Shown: positions 1-10,601 of the stretch, one piece after another
Position numbering within the stretch: position 1 is the first letter of the stretch
How the letters are laid out: every line of letters starts with the position of its first letter
From: Accumulibacter sp.
GTDB lineage: Bacteria > Pseudomonadota > Gammaproteobacteria > Burkholderiales > Rhodocyclaceae
Reading direction: 5' to 3'
Assembly: GCF_023806625.1 (NCBI RefSeq)
Contig: NZ_JAMTDX010000022.1
Span: 1 to 33,230, forward strand
DNA length: 33,230 nt
Program-made: the position numbers and the translations under genes
Notes under the pieces: model-generated
Databases searched by the model: none
What the model saw: only the letters and a program-made list of their open reading frames with translations
What the model was told of the DNA's origin: nothing

Positions 1-53
1 TGTAAGGCATGCCGCCAGCGTTTAATCTGAGCCAGGATCAAACTCTTCAGTTC
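1..53 (-). rRNA. rrs: 16S ribosomal RNA, 5' end only
   Basis: Read on the minus strand, these bases give GAAGAGTTTGATCCTGGCTC followed by the conserved AGATTAAACGCTGGCGG stretch and GCATGCCTTACA, which is the universal start of bacterial 16S rRNA. The mature 5' end is placed near base 53 by alignment with the E. coli start (AAATTGAAGAG). The rest of the gene runs off the left edge of the window. The GGCATGCCTTACA form is usual in Betaproteobacteria. The precise mature end is an estimate. Confidence 0.95.
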
Positions 54-243
54 AAATCCCAAAACTCTCGCTTGACGTCCCCGTCAGCTCCAGAATCCCC
101 ACGAATCTCTCCGCAAAAACCCCAGAACCAACAGGTCTTCCGTGCGAGTCCTTCTCGATCCCTCAGCAATCCGCAAGAAAAGCCAAAGGCTTCCCCCACA
201 GATCACCACGAGCCAAGAACTCACACCTATCGATTGTCCAGAA

Positions 244-275
244 TGTTAAAGAGCGGGTTGCGGGCCGCTTGGCCC
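244..275 (-). promoter_or_regulatory. rRNA leader antitermination site (boxB-like hairpin and boxA)
   Basis: On the minus strand, the transcribed leader between the rRNA promoter and 16S holds GGGCC-AAGC-GGCCC (275 down to 262), a five-pair stem with a four-base loop in the place of boxB. It is followed by CGCTCTTTAACA (255 down to 244), which matches the rrn boxA consensus TGCTCTTTAACA at all but its first base. In E. coli, boxA recruits NusB/S10 so that polymerase reads through the long untranslated rRNA. The order boxB-boxA and the position about 200 bases before 16S fit that role. The remaining leader (243-54) has no gene. Confidence 0.85.
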
Positions 276-302
276 TGCCCAGCCGCCGCAGTAGCAGCGG
301 AA

Positions 303-361
303 GGCGCGCATTATACAGGCCTCGGCACCTTCGTCAACAGCCGGCGGCGAGAAATGGAAAA
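303..361 (-). promoter_or_regulatory. rRNA operon promoter
   Basis: On the minus strand, TTGACG (337-332), a 16-base spacer and TATAAT (315-310) form a near-consensus sigma-70 promoter. The bases just after the -10 are GCGCGCC, a GC-rich discriminator typical of promoters under stringent (ppGpp) control. Upstream, TTTTCCATTTC (about 361-350) is A/T-rich against very GC-rich surroundings and sits where an UP element would be. Transcription should start near 303-302 and run through the leader into 16S. Start site and stringent control are inferred, not measured. Confidence 0.85.
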
Positions 362-696
362 GTCGTCGCGGCCGGGGAAGGACGAAGCGAGGACCAGCTG
401 GGGACGCGGGAGCGCGGTGGCTGTGGCGGCGAAGTGACGAGCGGTGCAGGCGCCGGCTGCTCGACCCGAGCCCTAGCGCGGCCGGTCCTTGCTCCGGGTG
501 GCGATGTCTTGCCCGTCTCCGCGACGGGGTACTGCGGTCGGATCGGCGGCGGGCCAGCCGTCCCTGCCGCGCGTCGCTTCGCGGCTGCCGGACTGGTTTC
601 TTGGGGGCGATAGATGTGGCTGAAACTGGCGCCAGCCTGTCTTGCCGGGCGCGCAGCGCTGCCACGGAAACCCTTCAGGGCCTCGTCTGGAGACGC
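362..696. other. Gap between tyrS and the rRNA promoter, no gene seen
   Basis: About 335 very GC-rich bases follow the tyrS stop codon. Open frames here, on either strand, encode arginine-, alanine- and proline-rich sequences with no family resemblance, as expected from random GC-rich DNA. I found no tRNA and no convincing terminator. The segment probably holds the tyrS 3' end and binding sites upstream of the rRNA promoter. Confidence 0.6.
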
Positions 697-1896
697 TCAG
701 CAGAGGGTGACGCGGGCGTATCGCCGCTTGCCCACCTGGACGACGAAGCGGCTCCCGGCGCTGAGGAGGAGATTACGGTCGTCCACCCGCTGTCCGTCGA
801 TCCGCACGCCGCCTTGCTCGACCATTCGCCAGGCCTGCGAAGTGCTGGCCGTGAGTCCGGCGAGCTTCAGTACCTGGGCAATGCCGAGAGGCTGACCAGC
901 AGCATCGAGCCGAACCTCGGGGAGATCCTCGGGGATCATTCCCTGGCGAAAACGCGCGTCGAAGTCGGACGTCGCCTGCGCCGCTGCCGCTGCGCCGTGA
1001 AAGCGTCCGACGATCTCCTGGGCGAGGAGCACCTTGACGTCGCGTGGATTTCGTCCCTCGCCGACCTCGCGCCTGAGCCCGTCTATCTCGTCGCTGGAAC
1101 GGAAGGAGAGGAGGTCTAGATAGCGCCACATCAGATCGTCGGAGATCGACATCAGTTTCCCGTACATCTCGCCCGGTGCCTCGTTGATCCCGACATAGTT
1201 GCCCAGCGACTTGGACATCTTGTTCGTGCCGTCGAGGCCCTCGAGCAGAGGCATGGTCAGGATGCACTGCGGAGCCTGTCCGAAATGCTTCTGCAGTTCG
1301 CGACCGACGAGGAGGTTGAACTTCTGATCGGTGCCGCCGAGTTCGATGTCCGCCTTCATCGCCACCGAGTCGTATCCCTGACAGAGCGGGTAGAGGAGTT
1401 CGTGGATGGCGATCGGCTGCGCGTTACGATAGCGCCTGGCGAAGTCGTCGCGTTCGAGCATTCGCGCCACGGTGTGCAGCGCCGCGAGGCGAATCATCCC
1501 CGATGCGCCAAAAGGTTCGAACCAGACGGAGTTGAAACAGACCTCGGTCCGTTCCGGGTCGAGGATCTTGAATACCTGTTCCTGGTAAGTGCGCGCGTTC
1601 TCGGTGATCTGCTCGCGCGAAAGCGGCGGCCGGGTGACGTTCTTGCCGGTTGGATCGCCGATCATTCCGGTGAAGTCGCCGATCAGGAACATCACATGAT
1701 GACCAAGATCCTGGAAGTGCCTGAGCTTGTTGATCAGCACGGTATGGCCGAGGTGCAGATCCGGGGCAGTCGGATCGAAGCCGGCCTTGACGCGCAAGGG
1801 GCGGGCAGTCTGCAGCCTTTCGACCAACTCGTCTTCGATCAGCAGTTCTTCCGAGCCACGCCTGATCTGCCTGATCTGTTCTCTTACGGCACGCAT
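697..1896 (-). CDS. tyrS: Tyrosyl-tRNA synthetase
   Basis: This cytoplasmic class I aminoacyl-tRNA synthetase charges tRNA-Tyr with tyrosine using ATP. The 399-residue product has the HIGH-type motif HLGH at 48-51, the KMSKS loop intact at 226-230, and a C-terminal S4-like RNA-binding region (about 335-399, GVRIDGQRV). Its length and motifs fit the TyrZ-like bacterial subgroup. The frame is open upstream to 1959, but the ATG at 1896 has AGGAAGAG six bases ahead and matches usual family starts. It lies upstream of, and co-directional with, the rRNA operon, which has its own promoter. The 270 bases between tyrS and the ferredoxin gene hold no recognisable gene. Confidence 0.96.
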   Translation of the reverse strand: MRAVREQIRQIRRGSEELLIEDELVERLQTARPLRVKAGFDPTAPDLHLGHTVLINKLRHFQDLGHHVMFLIGDFTGMIGDPTGKNVTRPPLSREQITENARTYQEQVFKILDPERTEVCFNSVWFEPFGASGMIRLAALHTVARMLERDDFARRYRNAQPIAIHELLYPLCQGYDSVAMKADIELGGTDQKFNLLVGRELQKHFGQAPQCILTMPLLEGLDGTNKMSKSLGNYVGINEAPGEMYGKLMSISDDLMWRYLDLLSFRSSDEIDGLRREVGEGRNPRDVKVLLAQEIVGRFHGAAAAAQATSDFDARFRQGMIPEDLPEVRLDAAGQPLGIAQVLKLAGLTASTSQAWRMVEQGGVRIDGQRVDDRNLLLSAGSRFVVQVGKRRYARVTLC

Positions 1897-2166
1897 GCCA
1901 ATCTCTTCCTGGCGCGGGTCAAGTCTGTGGGGTGAAGCGCTGGCCGACGCCCGGCGCACCGCGCAAGGTCAGGCGGCTTACGGCGACAGGCGGCGGATTC
2001 CAGAGTCTTGCCACCGCACCCTGCGAGGCACGTAGCGGTCGCCAACGGCGCGTAGCCCGCTGTGTCGAGCAGAGCCTCGGCGCCGGTCGGCAGCCATGCG
2101 CAAGCGTCCACCGAGGTGCTGCGCAACGGATCGGCGTGGGCGACGTCGGTTTCTCGGATTTCCGAC

Positions 2167-3492
<1,326 letters not shown>

Positions 3493-3506
<14 letters not shown>

Positions 3507-4788
3507 CGACCACGGTCACCAGATGATCGGGTCGGACATGCCTGGCGAAGGCTGCCCGGACCTCTTCAGAGGTGACCTTGCCGACGTTTTCGGGATAACG
3601 ATCGAGGTAGTCCAGCGGCAGCCCGTAAAAGCCAATCATCGCCACATTCTCCAGAATCTTGCGATTGGTGTCGAGGCGCAATGGAAAACTCCCGATCAGA
3701 TTCTGCTTGGCCGCGCGAAGTTCCGCGTCGCTGGGTCCGTGCTCGAGAAAGGTGGCCAGGACCTCGCGGGTCAGCTTCAACGCTTCGTCAGCCTGTCCCT
3801 TCTTCGTCTGGAGACCGATCTGGAACGGGCCCGGCTGCTGCAAGGGGAGGAAGTAGCTGTGTACGCTGTAAGCGAGTCCGCGCTTGTCACGTACTTCCTT
3901 CATCAGCCGCGAGACGAAGCCACCACCACCGAGCGAGTAGTTGCCGGTCGCCAGGGCAAAGAAATCCGGGTCTCCGCGCTTGGCCGCCGGAAGTCCGAGC
4001 AGCAGGTGCGCCTGGGTGGCCGGGTGGTCGATCCGTTTCTCGACGGCTTCGGGCAACGAGGGAGGAGCGATGGCCGGCGACGGCGACCCGGTGGGAAGTC
4101 CGCTGGTCAGATCTGCGGCCAGCGCCTCGGCTGCGCCGCGCGTAAGGTCGCCGACGATCGCCACGGAAGCCTGCTTCGCCGAGTAGAACGCAGCGTGAAA
4201 GGCGAGTACGTCCGAGTGCAGCAGCGCACTGATCGATTCCGGCGTCGCGTGACGACCGTACGGGTGCGCGGGATACATCGCTGCCCAGAAGGCCTTGCTG
4301 GCCAGCGTCTCGGGACGAGTCAGCGCTTCCTTGAGCGCCGACACCGACCGGGCCTTCTCACGGTCGAAGGCGACGACCGGCAAATGCGGCTGGCTGAGGA
4401 CCGCCTTGAGGATTTCGAAAGCAGGCGCACACTTGTCGCGCATCGACAGCGTGCGCAAGCTGATCGACGCTCGATCCATATCCACTCCGCCCGACAGTCT
4501 GGCCCCGACGTCGGCCAGACGTGTGGCGATCTGGGTTTCGTCCATGCCGCCTGCACCGAGATCGACGAGCGTCCGCGTCAGGCTGGCGACGCCGGCCCTG
4601 CCTTCGGGCTCGCGGGCCGTGCCCGCCGCAAAATCGACCTGGACGTCGATGATCGGCAAGCTGTGGTTTTCGACGAAGAGGACCTCGACTCCCGACGGAG
4701 TCTGCCAGCGCTCGATCTGCGGACCTGCCTGGGCCAGTCCCGAGACGACGGCGAAAAACAGGCTGATCAGCAGTGCGAGACGATTCAT
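3493..4788 (-). CDS. M16-family peptidase-like protein, zinc site missing
   Basis: A 431-residue protein with an N-terminal signal peptide (MNRLALLISLFFAVVSGLAQA), so probably periplasmic. The fold signature is M16 (pitrilysin/MPP-like): SGVEVLFVENHSLPIIDVQV near the start, FAAGTAREPEGRAGVASLT, and the glycine-rich GGGGFVSRLMKEVRDKRGLAYSV. The position where active members carry HxxEH reads GVASLT, so it cannot bind catalytic zinc the usual way. It follows a catalytic paralogue by 10 bases. By analogy with two-subunit M16 enzymes, this is likely the non-catalytic partner. Substrate unknown. Confidence 0.9.
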
Positions 4789-4798
4789 CGGCAGGGTC

Positions 4799-6175
4799 TC
4801 AGTGACGCGGGGTGGCGATCGGCCGACGACGCGGGTTGTCGGGGAGAGGCTGCGGGTCGAGTTCGGCGACGGTCAACTGTTGATCGACGAAGTACTTCGT
4901 CGCGACCTCCCTGACCTGCTCGGCGCTGACTTCCTCGAGTTTTTCGATGATCCGCCGGTCCATCCGGTGGGAAATTCCGACCGATTCAAGTTGTCCGATC
5001 TCCATTGCCTGGGCGAACATCGAATCGAGCTTGTAGATCTCACCGGCGATCAGTTGCGCTTTGGCTCTCGCGAGTTCGTCGGCCCCGATCCCTTCCCGTT
5101 GCACCCTGGTGATCTCGCTGCGCAGTCCGGCCTCGAGTTCGCCACGGCTCCTGCCGGCGCTCGGAGACCCGTACAGGTAGAATATCCCCGGACCCCGCGC
5201 CGTCGGATCATAGCTGGCGCTGGCCTGAACGGCCAGGCGTTGCTCACGGATCAGGCTCTTCGAAAAGCGCGCCGCTTCGTGGCCGGCGAGCACCGCGGCG
5301 AGCATCTCGAGAGCGTACGGATCGCTGTCGCGGTCTACGTCGCGAATCACCGGAGCCTTGTAGGCCATCGTCACGACCGGCAGATCGGCCGGTGCCCTGA
5401 CGGTCAGCCGCCGCATGCCCAGTTGTACCGGTTCGTCCTGTGGCTTTCTTTCCGGCAGCTGCCGAGCCCGCAAAGGTCCGTAATGCCGTTCGGCGAGAGC
5501 GAAGACAGCCTGGTGGTCGACGTCGCCGACGATCACCACGTAGGCGTTGTTCGGAGCGTACCATTGCTGATACCACGCCCGAGCGTCGTCGATGGTCATG
5601 CTCTCGAGATCGCTCATCCAGCCGATGATCGGTACGCGATAAGGGTGAACCTGGAAAGCGCTTGCCGTCAACTGTTCGAACAACAGCGACTGCGGCTGAT
5701 CCTCGGTCCGCAGCCTGCGTTCCTCCATGACTACCCGTATCTCTTGGGCGAATTCGCGCGGGTCGAGCGTCAGGTGATGCATCCGGTCCGCTTCGAGCTG
5801 CATCACCTCGGCCAGTCGGTCGCTCGGAACCTGCTGGAAGTAGGCCGTGTAATCGCGGCTGGTGAATGCGTTGTCGCGCCCCCCCGCTGCGGCGACGCGG
5901 CGACTGAATTCGCCTGGGCCGACGCTCGGTGTTCCCTTGAACATCATGTGCTCGAGAACGTGAGCCACTCCCGTGCGACCGCTCGTTTCATCCATGCTGC
6001 CGGCGCGGTACCAGACCATGTGCGCGACTGTCGGCGCGCGTCGGTCTTCCCTGACGATGACCCGTAGACCGTTGGTCAGTTGCGTCTCGTGGGTGTCGCC
6101 CAGAACTGCCCCGGAGATGGTCAGGAGGATCAGCATCGCGAACGATCTCGCGTGCCGTATGGGCATCAGGCGCAT
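4799..6175 (-). CDS. M16-family zinc metallopeptidase
   Basis: A 458-residue exported peptidase with a hydrophobic leader (about residues 11-25, ending GAVLGD). The inverted zinc motif HVLEH is at 72-76, and the third ligand is likely E151 in VMEERR, at the usual distance of about 75 residues. It pairs with the downstream motif-less M16 gene, probably as an active heterodimer in the periplasm acting on peptides or misfolded fragments (inference). The ATG at 6175 gives a short positively charged n-region; ATGs at 6166 and 6136 are alternatives, and none has a strong ribosome binding site. Start choice is therefore uncertain. Confidence 0.92.
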   Translation of the reverse strand: MRLMPIRHARSFAMLILLTISGAVLGDTHETQLTNGLRVIVREDRRAPTVAHMVWYRAGSMDETSGRTGVAHVLEHMMFKGTPSVGPGEFSRRVAAAGGRDNAFTSRDYTAYFQQVPSDRLAEVMQLEADRMHHLTLDPREFAQEIRVVMEERRLRTEDQPQSLLFEQLTASAFQVHPYRVPIIGWMSDLESMTIDDARAWYQQWYAPNNAYVVIVGDVDHQAVFALAERHYGPLRARQLPERKPQDEPVQLGMRRLTVRAPADLPVVTMAYKAPVIRDVDRDSDPYALEMLAAVLAGHEAARFSKSLIREQRLAVQASASYDPTARGPGIFYLYGSPSAGRSRGELEAGLRSEITRVQREGIGADELARAKAQLIAGEIYKLDSMFAQAMEIGQLESVGISHRMDRRIIEKLEEVSAEQVREVATKYFVDQQLTVAELDPQPLPDNPRRRPIATPRH

Positions 6176-6176
6176 C

Positions 6177-6185
6177 TGTTAGAAT
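6177..6185 (+). promoter_or_regulatory. Candidate extended -10 promoter for ftsYEX
   Basis: TGTTAGAAT reads as an extended -10 (TGn plus TAGAAT, one base off TATAAT) about 58 bases before the ftsY ATG, inside the only gap between the divergent M16 and fts operons. No good -35 lies 17 bases upstream, as is common with extended -10 promoters. The same TGTTAGAAT occurs ahead of ilvA. The call rests on sequence match only. Confidence 0.45.
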
Positions 6186-6242
6186 TTCACCGTTTCAGAC
6201 AGTTACCCAGAATCTTAACACCGCGACGGTCACCAAGCGCCG

Positions 6243-7253
6243 ATGAGACACGGAAACTCGCTGTTTGGTTTCATCAGGAAGTCCGCTACCGGGGAGCCAG
6301 TGCCTGCCGGCGGAAGCACTGCCGAGAGCAGCGACCCCCGTCCGGCAACTCCCTGGAGGCAGCGGCTCCAGGCTGGCCTGGCGCGCACGCGAGCGCAATT
6401 CGGGGGGCGCGTCAAGGCCCTGTTCTCGCGAGGACGCGTTGACGACGAGCTTCTCGATGAGCTCGAAGCGTTGCTTCTGACCAGCGATGTCGGCCTCGAC
6501 GCGACCCAGCATCTGCTCTATCAGCTGAAACAGAGGGCCAGGCGCGATCGCCTCGATACGCCCGAAGCGATTCAGCGGGCGTTGGCGGAAATCCTGCGCG
6601 AGCTGCTGCAGCCTCTCGAGGAGCCCCTCGACGTGACCCGGCATCGCCCGTTCATCATCATGATTGCCGGGGTCAACGGTGCCGGCAAGACGACCTCGAT
6701 CGGCAAGCTGGCGAAGTATTTCCAGAGCCAGGGCTTGTCGGTTCTGCTGGCTGCCGGCGACACCTTTCGTGCCGCGGCACGCGAACAACTGCAGACGTGG
6801 GGCGAGCGCAACAACGTCACGGTGATCGCCCAGCAGTCGGGCGACCCCGCAGCGGTGATCTTCGATGCGATCGGCGCAGCGCGGGCTCGCGGCATCGACA
6901 TCGTTCTTGCCGATACCGCGGGTCGGTTGCCGACGCAGCTGAACCTGATGGAAGAGATCGCCAAGGTTCGCCGGGTCATCCAGAAGGCCGAGCCGACCGG
7001 TCCGCACGAGACGCTGCTGGTCCTCGACGCCACTTTCGGACAGAACGCGGTGCAGCAGGTGGTCGCCTTCGACAAGGCCATCCAGGTGACCGGACTGATC
7101 CTGACCAAGCTCGATGGCTCGGCGAAGGGTGGCGTGGTGGCGGCGATCGCTCGCCAGTGGCCGAAGCCGGTGCGCTTCATCGGCGTCGGGGAAGGCATCG
7201 ACGACCTGCGGCCATTTGCCGCCGGTGAATTCGTGGACGCGCTGTTCGAGTGA
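6243..7253 (+). CDS. ftsY: Signal recognition particle receptor FtsY
   Basis: SRP GTPase receptor that docks ribosome-nascent chain-SRP complexes at the inner membrane for SecYEG insertion. The 336-residue protein has a short variable N-terminal region (about 1-60), a helical N domain (about 65-130, LLTSDVGLDATQ), and a G domain with GVNGAGKT (143-150), DTFRAAAREQL (173-183), DTAGR (224-228) and TKLDG (288-292). The acidic A domain of E. coli FtsY is essentially absent, as in many Betaproteobacteria. ATG at 6243 has only a weak ribosome binding site. The stop overlaps the ftsE start (GTGA). Confidence 0.97.
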   Translation: MRHGNSLFGFIRKSATGEPVPAGGSTAESSDPRPATPWRQRLQAGLARTRAQFGGRVKALFSRGRVDDELLDELEALLLTSDVGLDATQHLLYQLKQRARRDRLDTPEAIQRALAEILRELLQPLEEPLDVTRHRPFIIMIAGVNGAGKTTSIGKLAKYFQSQGLSVLLAAGDTFRAAAREQLQTWGERNNVTVIAQQSGDPAAVIFDAIGAARARGIDIVLADTAGRLPTQLNLMEEIAKVRRVIQKAEPTGPHETLLVLDATFGQNAVQQVVAFDKAIQVTGLILTKLDGSAKGGVVAAIARQWPKPVRFIGVGEGIDDLRPFAAGEFVDALFE

Positions 7254-7933
7254 TCGTCGCGGAAGCCCTCACCAAGCGCTACCCCGAAGGGCGGGAGGCC
7301 TTGCGCAACGTCAGCTTCACGATTTCGGCTGGTGAGATGGTTCTCCTGACCGGTCACTCGGGGGCGGGCAAGTCTACGCTGTTCAGACTGCTGGCGGCGA
7401 TCGAGCGCCCGACGGCGGGCAGCATCGTGATCAATGGCCAGAATCTCACGGCGCTCAGCCGGAAAGCCGTTCCCTACCTGCGGCGCAAACTCGGATTGAT
7501 TTTCCAGGATCGCAAGTTGCTCTTCGATCGCACGGTACTGGACAATGTCCTGCTGCCGCTGGCCATCGTCGGGCATCCGCCGAAGGAGGCGCTGCGCCGT
7601 GCCCAGGCTGCGCTGGCCAAGGTGGGTCTGCCGAACCGCGAGAAGACCTTTCCGATCGCTCTCTCCGGCGGCGAGCAGCAGCGTCTGGCGATTGCCCGCG
7701 CGGTCGTCAACCGGCCGGCGATCATTCTTGCCGATGAACCGACGGCGAACCTCGACGCCGGGTCGGCGCGGGAGATTCTCGAAATATTCGTCGCTTTCCA
7801 GCAGGTCGGGGTGACCGTACTGATCGCCACGCATGACCCCGTGTCGCTGCCCATTGTCCAGGCGAGGACCCTGCGTCTTGACAAGGGCGAGATGAGCGAA
7901 CCGGGAAGCGAACAGGCGCTGGCGACCCGGTGA
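7250..7933 (+). CDS. ftsE: Cell division ATP-binding protein FtsE
   Basis: ATPase of the FtsEX complex, which sits at the septum and, in E. coli, activates peptidoglycan amidases through EnvC. The 227-residue protein has Walker A GHSGAGKST (35-43), the Q-loop in LIFQDRKLL, signature LSGGEQQ (138-144), Walker B IILADE (158-163) with EPTANLD, and the switch histidine in ATHD. FVAFQQ replaces the common LFxxFN wording but length is normal. The GTG start at 7250 overlaps the ftsY stop, and its own stop overlaps ftsX, so the three are translationally coupled. Confidence 0.96.
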   Translation: MIVAEALTKRYPEGREALRNVSFTISAGEMVLLTGHSGAGKSTLFRLLAAIERPTAGSIVINGQNLTALSRKAVPYLRRKLGLIFQDRKLLFDRTVLDNVLLPLAIVGHPPKEALRRAQAALAKVGLPNREKTFPIALSGGEQQRLAIARAVVNRPAIILADEPTANLDAGSAREILEIFVAFQQVGVTVLIATHDPVSLPIVQARTLRLDKGEMSEPGSEQALATR

Positions 7934-8829
7934 GCGCGTGGTTTGCCCAGCACCTCGCCGCACTGCGCGACGCGCTGCGCCGTCTTGCGGCTGCGCCGCT
8001 GAATTCGCTGCTCTCACTGGTGGTCATCGGGGTCACCCTGACCCTGCCGACGGCTGGCTGGCTGGCGATCGAGAACCTGCGCCAGCTCACCGGCGACGTG
8101 GAGGGAACGCAGCAGATCAGCCTCTTTCTCGCACTCGAGGCGGGCAGACGCGACGTCGCCGAAATCGAAGCGCGGCTCAGGCAGGAGCGGGTGGGACGCT
8201 GGCGCTTCGTTTCGCGGGAGGATGCCCTGAAAAGGCTCCAGGCTGCGGAAGGGATGGCCGAGATCATTGCCAGTCTGCCGCACAACCCACTTCCCGATGC
8301 TTTTGTCGTGACTCCGGCCGACACCCGGCCGGAGTCGCTCGAAAGCCTTGCCGAGAGCTTCTCGCGCTGGCCGAAGGTCGCGCACGTTCAGCTCGATTCG
8401 GCCTGGGTCAAACGCTTCGACGCGCTGCTCCGACTCGGAAGGCTCGTCGTTCTGCTGCTCGGGGTGTTGTTTGCGGGCGCACTGGTCACGATCACCTTCA
8501 GCACGATCCGTCTGCAGATCCTCGCGCAGGCCGCGGAGATCGAGGTCGCCCGACTGATCGGTGCCACGGACGCCTTCATCCAGCGCCCGCTGCATTACTT
8601 CGGTGCGCTGCAGGGAACTCTCGGTGGCCTCTGCGCGGCGCTGCTGGTCTCCGCGGGTTTCCTGATGCTGGCGCCAGCCGTCGGCGAACTGGCCAGGCTC
8701 TACGGGACGAGCTTCGCTCTGCGCGGGTTGGCGGCCGGCGACGTCGTCATTCTGTCGGCCACTGGCGGTGTGCTCGGCTGGCTCGGAGCGAGGATCTCGG
8801 TGCTCATGCACCTGCGGCAGTTGCTCTGA
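7930..8829 (+). CDS. ftsX: Cell division protein FtsX
   Basis: Membrane subunit of the FtsEX complex. The 299-residue protein has a cytoplasmic N-terminus, TM1 at about 25-45, a periplasmic domain (about 50-165, including the EGTQQISLFL strand and the RFVSREDALKRL motif), and three further hydrophobic segments (about 172-194, 222-245, 268-290). It has no ATP-binding site of its own. GTG start at 7930 overlaps the ftsE stop. In many proteobacteria rpoH follows ftsX, but here the next gene is convergent dgkA after only nine bases. Confidence 0.96.
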   Translation: MSAWFAQHLAALRDALRRLAAAPLNSLLSLVVIGVTLTLPTAGWLAIENLRQLTGDVEGTQQISLFLALEAGRRDVAEIEARLRQERVGRWRFVSREDALKRLQAAEGMAEIIASLPHNPLPDAFVVTPADTRPESLESLAESFSRWPKVAHVQLDSAWVKRFDALLRLGRLVVLLLGVLFAGALVTITFSTIRLQILAQAAEIEVARLIGATDAFIQRPLHYFGALQGTLGGLCAALLVSAGFLMLAPAVGELARLYGTSFALRGLAAGDVVILSATGGVLGWLGARISVLMHLRQLL

Positions 8830-8838
8830 ATCCGCCTT

Positions 8839-9213
8839 CTAGCCGGCCAGCACACAGCTCCAGACAGCGACGACGTTGAGCAGAGCGAGCAGCACGGCAG
8901 CACTTCCGACGTCCTTGGCGCGCTTGGCCAGCGGGTGCCTTTCGAGCGAGATACGGTCGACGGTTGCCTCGATTGCCGAATTCAGCAGTTCAACGACGAG
9001 GACCAACAGAACGCTGCCGATCATCAGCGCACGGCTGACGCCATCCCGAGCGAGGATGAACGATGAAGGGATCAGCAGGGCTGCGAGGACGACCTCCTGG
9101 CGGAATGCGTCTTCAGCACCGAATGTCTCGCGCAGGCCGGCGAGCGAATGGTGCAGCGCATTCCACACGCGGCGCAGGCCGGTCTGGCCCTTGAAAGGAC
9201 TTCCCTCGGTCAC
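8839..9213 (-). CDS. dgkA: Diacylglycerol kinase
   Basis: Small inner-membrane enzyme that phosphorylates diacylglycerol to phosphatidic acid, recycling lipid left over from membrane-derived glucan or lipopolysaccharide modification. The 124-residue protein has the family core ELLNSAIEATVDRIS (75-89) followed by HPLAKRAKDVGSAAV (93-107), with three hydrophobic helices (about 40-56, 62-80, 103-122). The GTG start at 9213 is preceded by GGAGAG five bases away. It is convergent with ftsX and divergent from rpiA. Confidence 0.96.
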   Translation of the reverse strand: MTEGSPFKGQTGLRRVWNALHHSLAGLRETFGAEDAFRQEVVLAALLIPSSFILARDGVSRALMIGSVLLVLVVELLNSAIEATVDRISLERHPLAKRAKDVGSAAVLLALLNVVAVWSCVLAG

Positions 9214-9328
9214 CGGATCTCTCCGTTGGAGTCGTGAAGTCGCCAGTATAGCGGCGGGGTCGTGGAGTCCGCCGTGTGCCCGACCTGGTGCCGGCAGGGG
9301 CGTCGACCAGGCGGACCCGGCGCTCGGC

Positions 9329-9334
9329 TAGAAT
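9329..9334 (+). promoter_or_regulatory. Candidate -10 element for rpiA
   Basis: TAGAAT within GGCTAGAATGA lies 42 bases before the rpiA start codon. The same 11-base string occurs just before the DUF3683 gene. No convincing -35 is present at 16-18 bases. Match to TATAAT is five of six. Confidence 0.4.
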
Positions 9335-9376
9335 GACCGGCGCACAGACGACGTGTCGGCAGACGGGGGAGTGCAG

Positions 9377-10042
9377 ATGGATCAGGACGAACTGAAGAGG
9401 GCCGCGGCCCGCGCAGCGATCGAGCATGTTCTCGATCGGGAGGTCGTTGGCGTCGGTACCGGGTCGACGGCCAACTTCTTCATCGACGAACTGGCCCGGA
9501 TCCGGGAGCGTATTCGCGGGGCAGTGGCCAGTTCGGAGAGATCACGCAGAAGGCTCGAAGCCCGTGGAATCGAAGTCTTCGACCTCGACGCAGTCGGCGA
9601 ACTCAGTGTCTATGTCGACGGTGCCGACGAGATCAACCGGGCGATGCACATGATCAAGGGCGGCGGCGGGGCGCTGACCCGCGAGAAGATCGTCGCCGCC
9701 GTTTCCCACAAGTTCGTCTGCATTGCCGACGAGTCGAAGATGGTCGGCTCTCTGGGCCGGTTTCCGCTTCCGCTCGAAGTGATTCCGATGGCGCTTGGCC
9801 ATGTATGCAAGGAGGTCGCCAGGATCGGCGGGCGAGGGGTCCTTCGCCAGGGATTCGTCACCGACAACGGCAATCTGATCGTCGACGTCCATGGGCTCGA
9901 AATCCTCGACCCTCCGGCCGTCGAAACCCGGTTCAACCAGATCGTCGGCGTAGTGACCAACGGGCTGTTCGCCCTGCGCCCGGCAGATGTCTGCCTGCTC
10001 GCCACCATGGCCGGCGTGCAGACGATCATCGCGGCGACCTGA
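9377..10042 (+). CDS. rpiA: Ribose-5-phosphate isomerase A
   Basis: Interconverts ribose-5-phosphate and ribulose-5-phosphate in the pentose phosphate pathway (and the Calvin cycle where present). The 221-residue protein shows GVGTGST (phosphate-binding loop), YVDGADEIN with the catalytic-site aspartates, [12 protein letters not shown] with the lysine and glutamate of the active site, and the C-terminal VTDNGN and [12 protein letters not shown] at 9377 has GGGGGAG five bases upstream; an in-frame GTG at 9353 has no such site. Length matches E. coli RpiA (219). Confidence 0.96.
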   Translation: MDQDELKRAAARAAIEHVLDREVVGVGTGSTANFFIDELARIRERIRGAVASSERSRRRLEARGIEVFDLDAVGELSVYVDGADEINRAMHMIKGGGGALTREKIVAAVSHKFVCIADESKMVGSLGRFPLPLEVIPMALGHVCKEVARIGGRGVLRQGFVTDNGNLIVDVHGLEILDPPAVETRFNQIVGVVTNGLFALRPADVCLLATMAGVQTIIAAT

Positions 10043-10230
10043 GAGGCTGTGTGGCAACCGTCGCGCGCAGTCCGTGATGCCCCCCGGCACGAGCAGACGC
10101 ACGACCGGCTATATCAATCGGCGAGACGAGTGCGCGAAGGGCGGCTGATCGGCCGCGCAGCGAGTCCAGTCACCTCTGCCGGACCGACCGGGCAAGCGGC
10201 GACGAACAGCCGTCCCCGCCACCGCCAGGC
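10043..10230. other. Gap between convergent rpiA and yggX
   Basis: About 190 bases between two convergent genes. I see no gene, tRNA or clear hairpin with a T-tract here. Confidence 0.5.
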
Positions 10231-10503
10231 TCACGTTCCGGGCGGCACGTAGCCCTGGACGCGGTCCGCCCCTTCGCCGAAAAAGTGCCTTTCCATCTGC
10301 TCGGCCAAGTACTTGCGATGCGCCGCGTCGGCGAGATTGAGACGATTCTCGTTGATGATCATCGTCTGCAGGCGCACCCACTGCTGCCAGGCTTCCCTGG
10401 ACACATTGGCGAAGATGCGCTGGCCGAGTTCGCCGGGGTAGGGTGGCAGATCGAGTCCCTCGGCTTCACGCCCGAGCTTGACACAATGAACCATTCTTGC
10501 CAT
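10231..10503 (-). CDS. yggX: Probable Fe(2+)-trafficking protein YggX
   Basis: A 90-residue cytoplasmic protein of the YggX family, linked to iron handling and protection of Fe-S proteins from oxidation. Family landmarks are the [17 protein letters not shown] start with its single cysteine, [21 protein letters not shown] and the C-terminal [18 protein letters not shown] at 10503 has GGAG eight bases upstream; a longer in-frame start is not supported. In related genomes yggX commonly sits directly beside argA. Here a 562-bp inverted-repeat segment separates them. Confidence 0.95.
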   Translation of the reverse strand: MARMVHCVKLGREAEGLDLPPYPGELGQRIFANVSREAWQQWVRLQTMIINENRLNLADAAHRKYLAEQMERHFFGEGADRVQGYVPPGT

Positions 10504-10558
10504 TCGATCGACTCCATGTTGGTTGCGGGCAGGCTGCCCAGGCAAATCTGTCGCCGTG

Positions 10559-10586
10559 CCGCGCGCTGATCACCCGAGTTCGACAC
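10559..10586 (+). repeat. Left terminal inverted repeat
   Basis: It starts CCGCGCGCTGATCACCCGAG and continues to base 10586. It pairs with 11093-11120 read in reverse, differing only at 10565 (G here, A in the other copy). Beyond base 10586 the two copies diverge. Confidence 0.8.
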
Positions 10587-10601
10587 AAAAACGCCCAAGC
10601 C

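Noticed and set aside
246-665. Minus-strand open frame of 139 codons between tyrS and 16S
   Set aside because: Arginine-rich, no family match, and it overlaps the rRNA promoter and boxA.
6572-8017. Minus-strand frame of 481 codons opposite ftsY-ftsE
   Set aside because: Antisense to two well-identified genes, with no recognisable motif.
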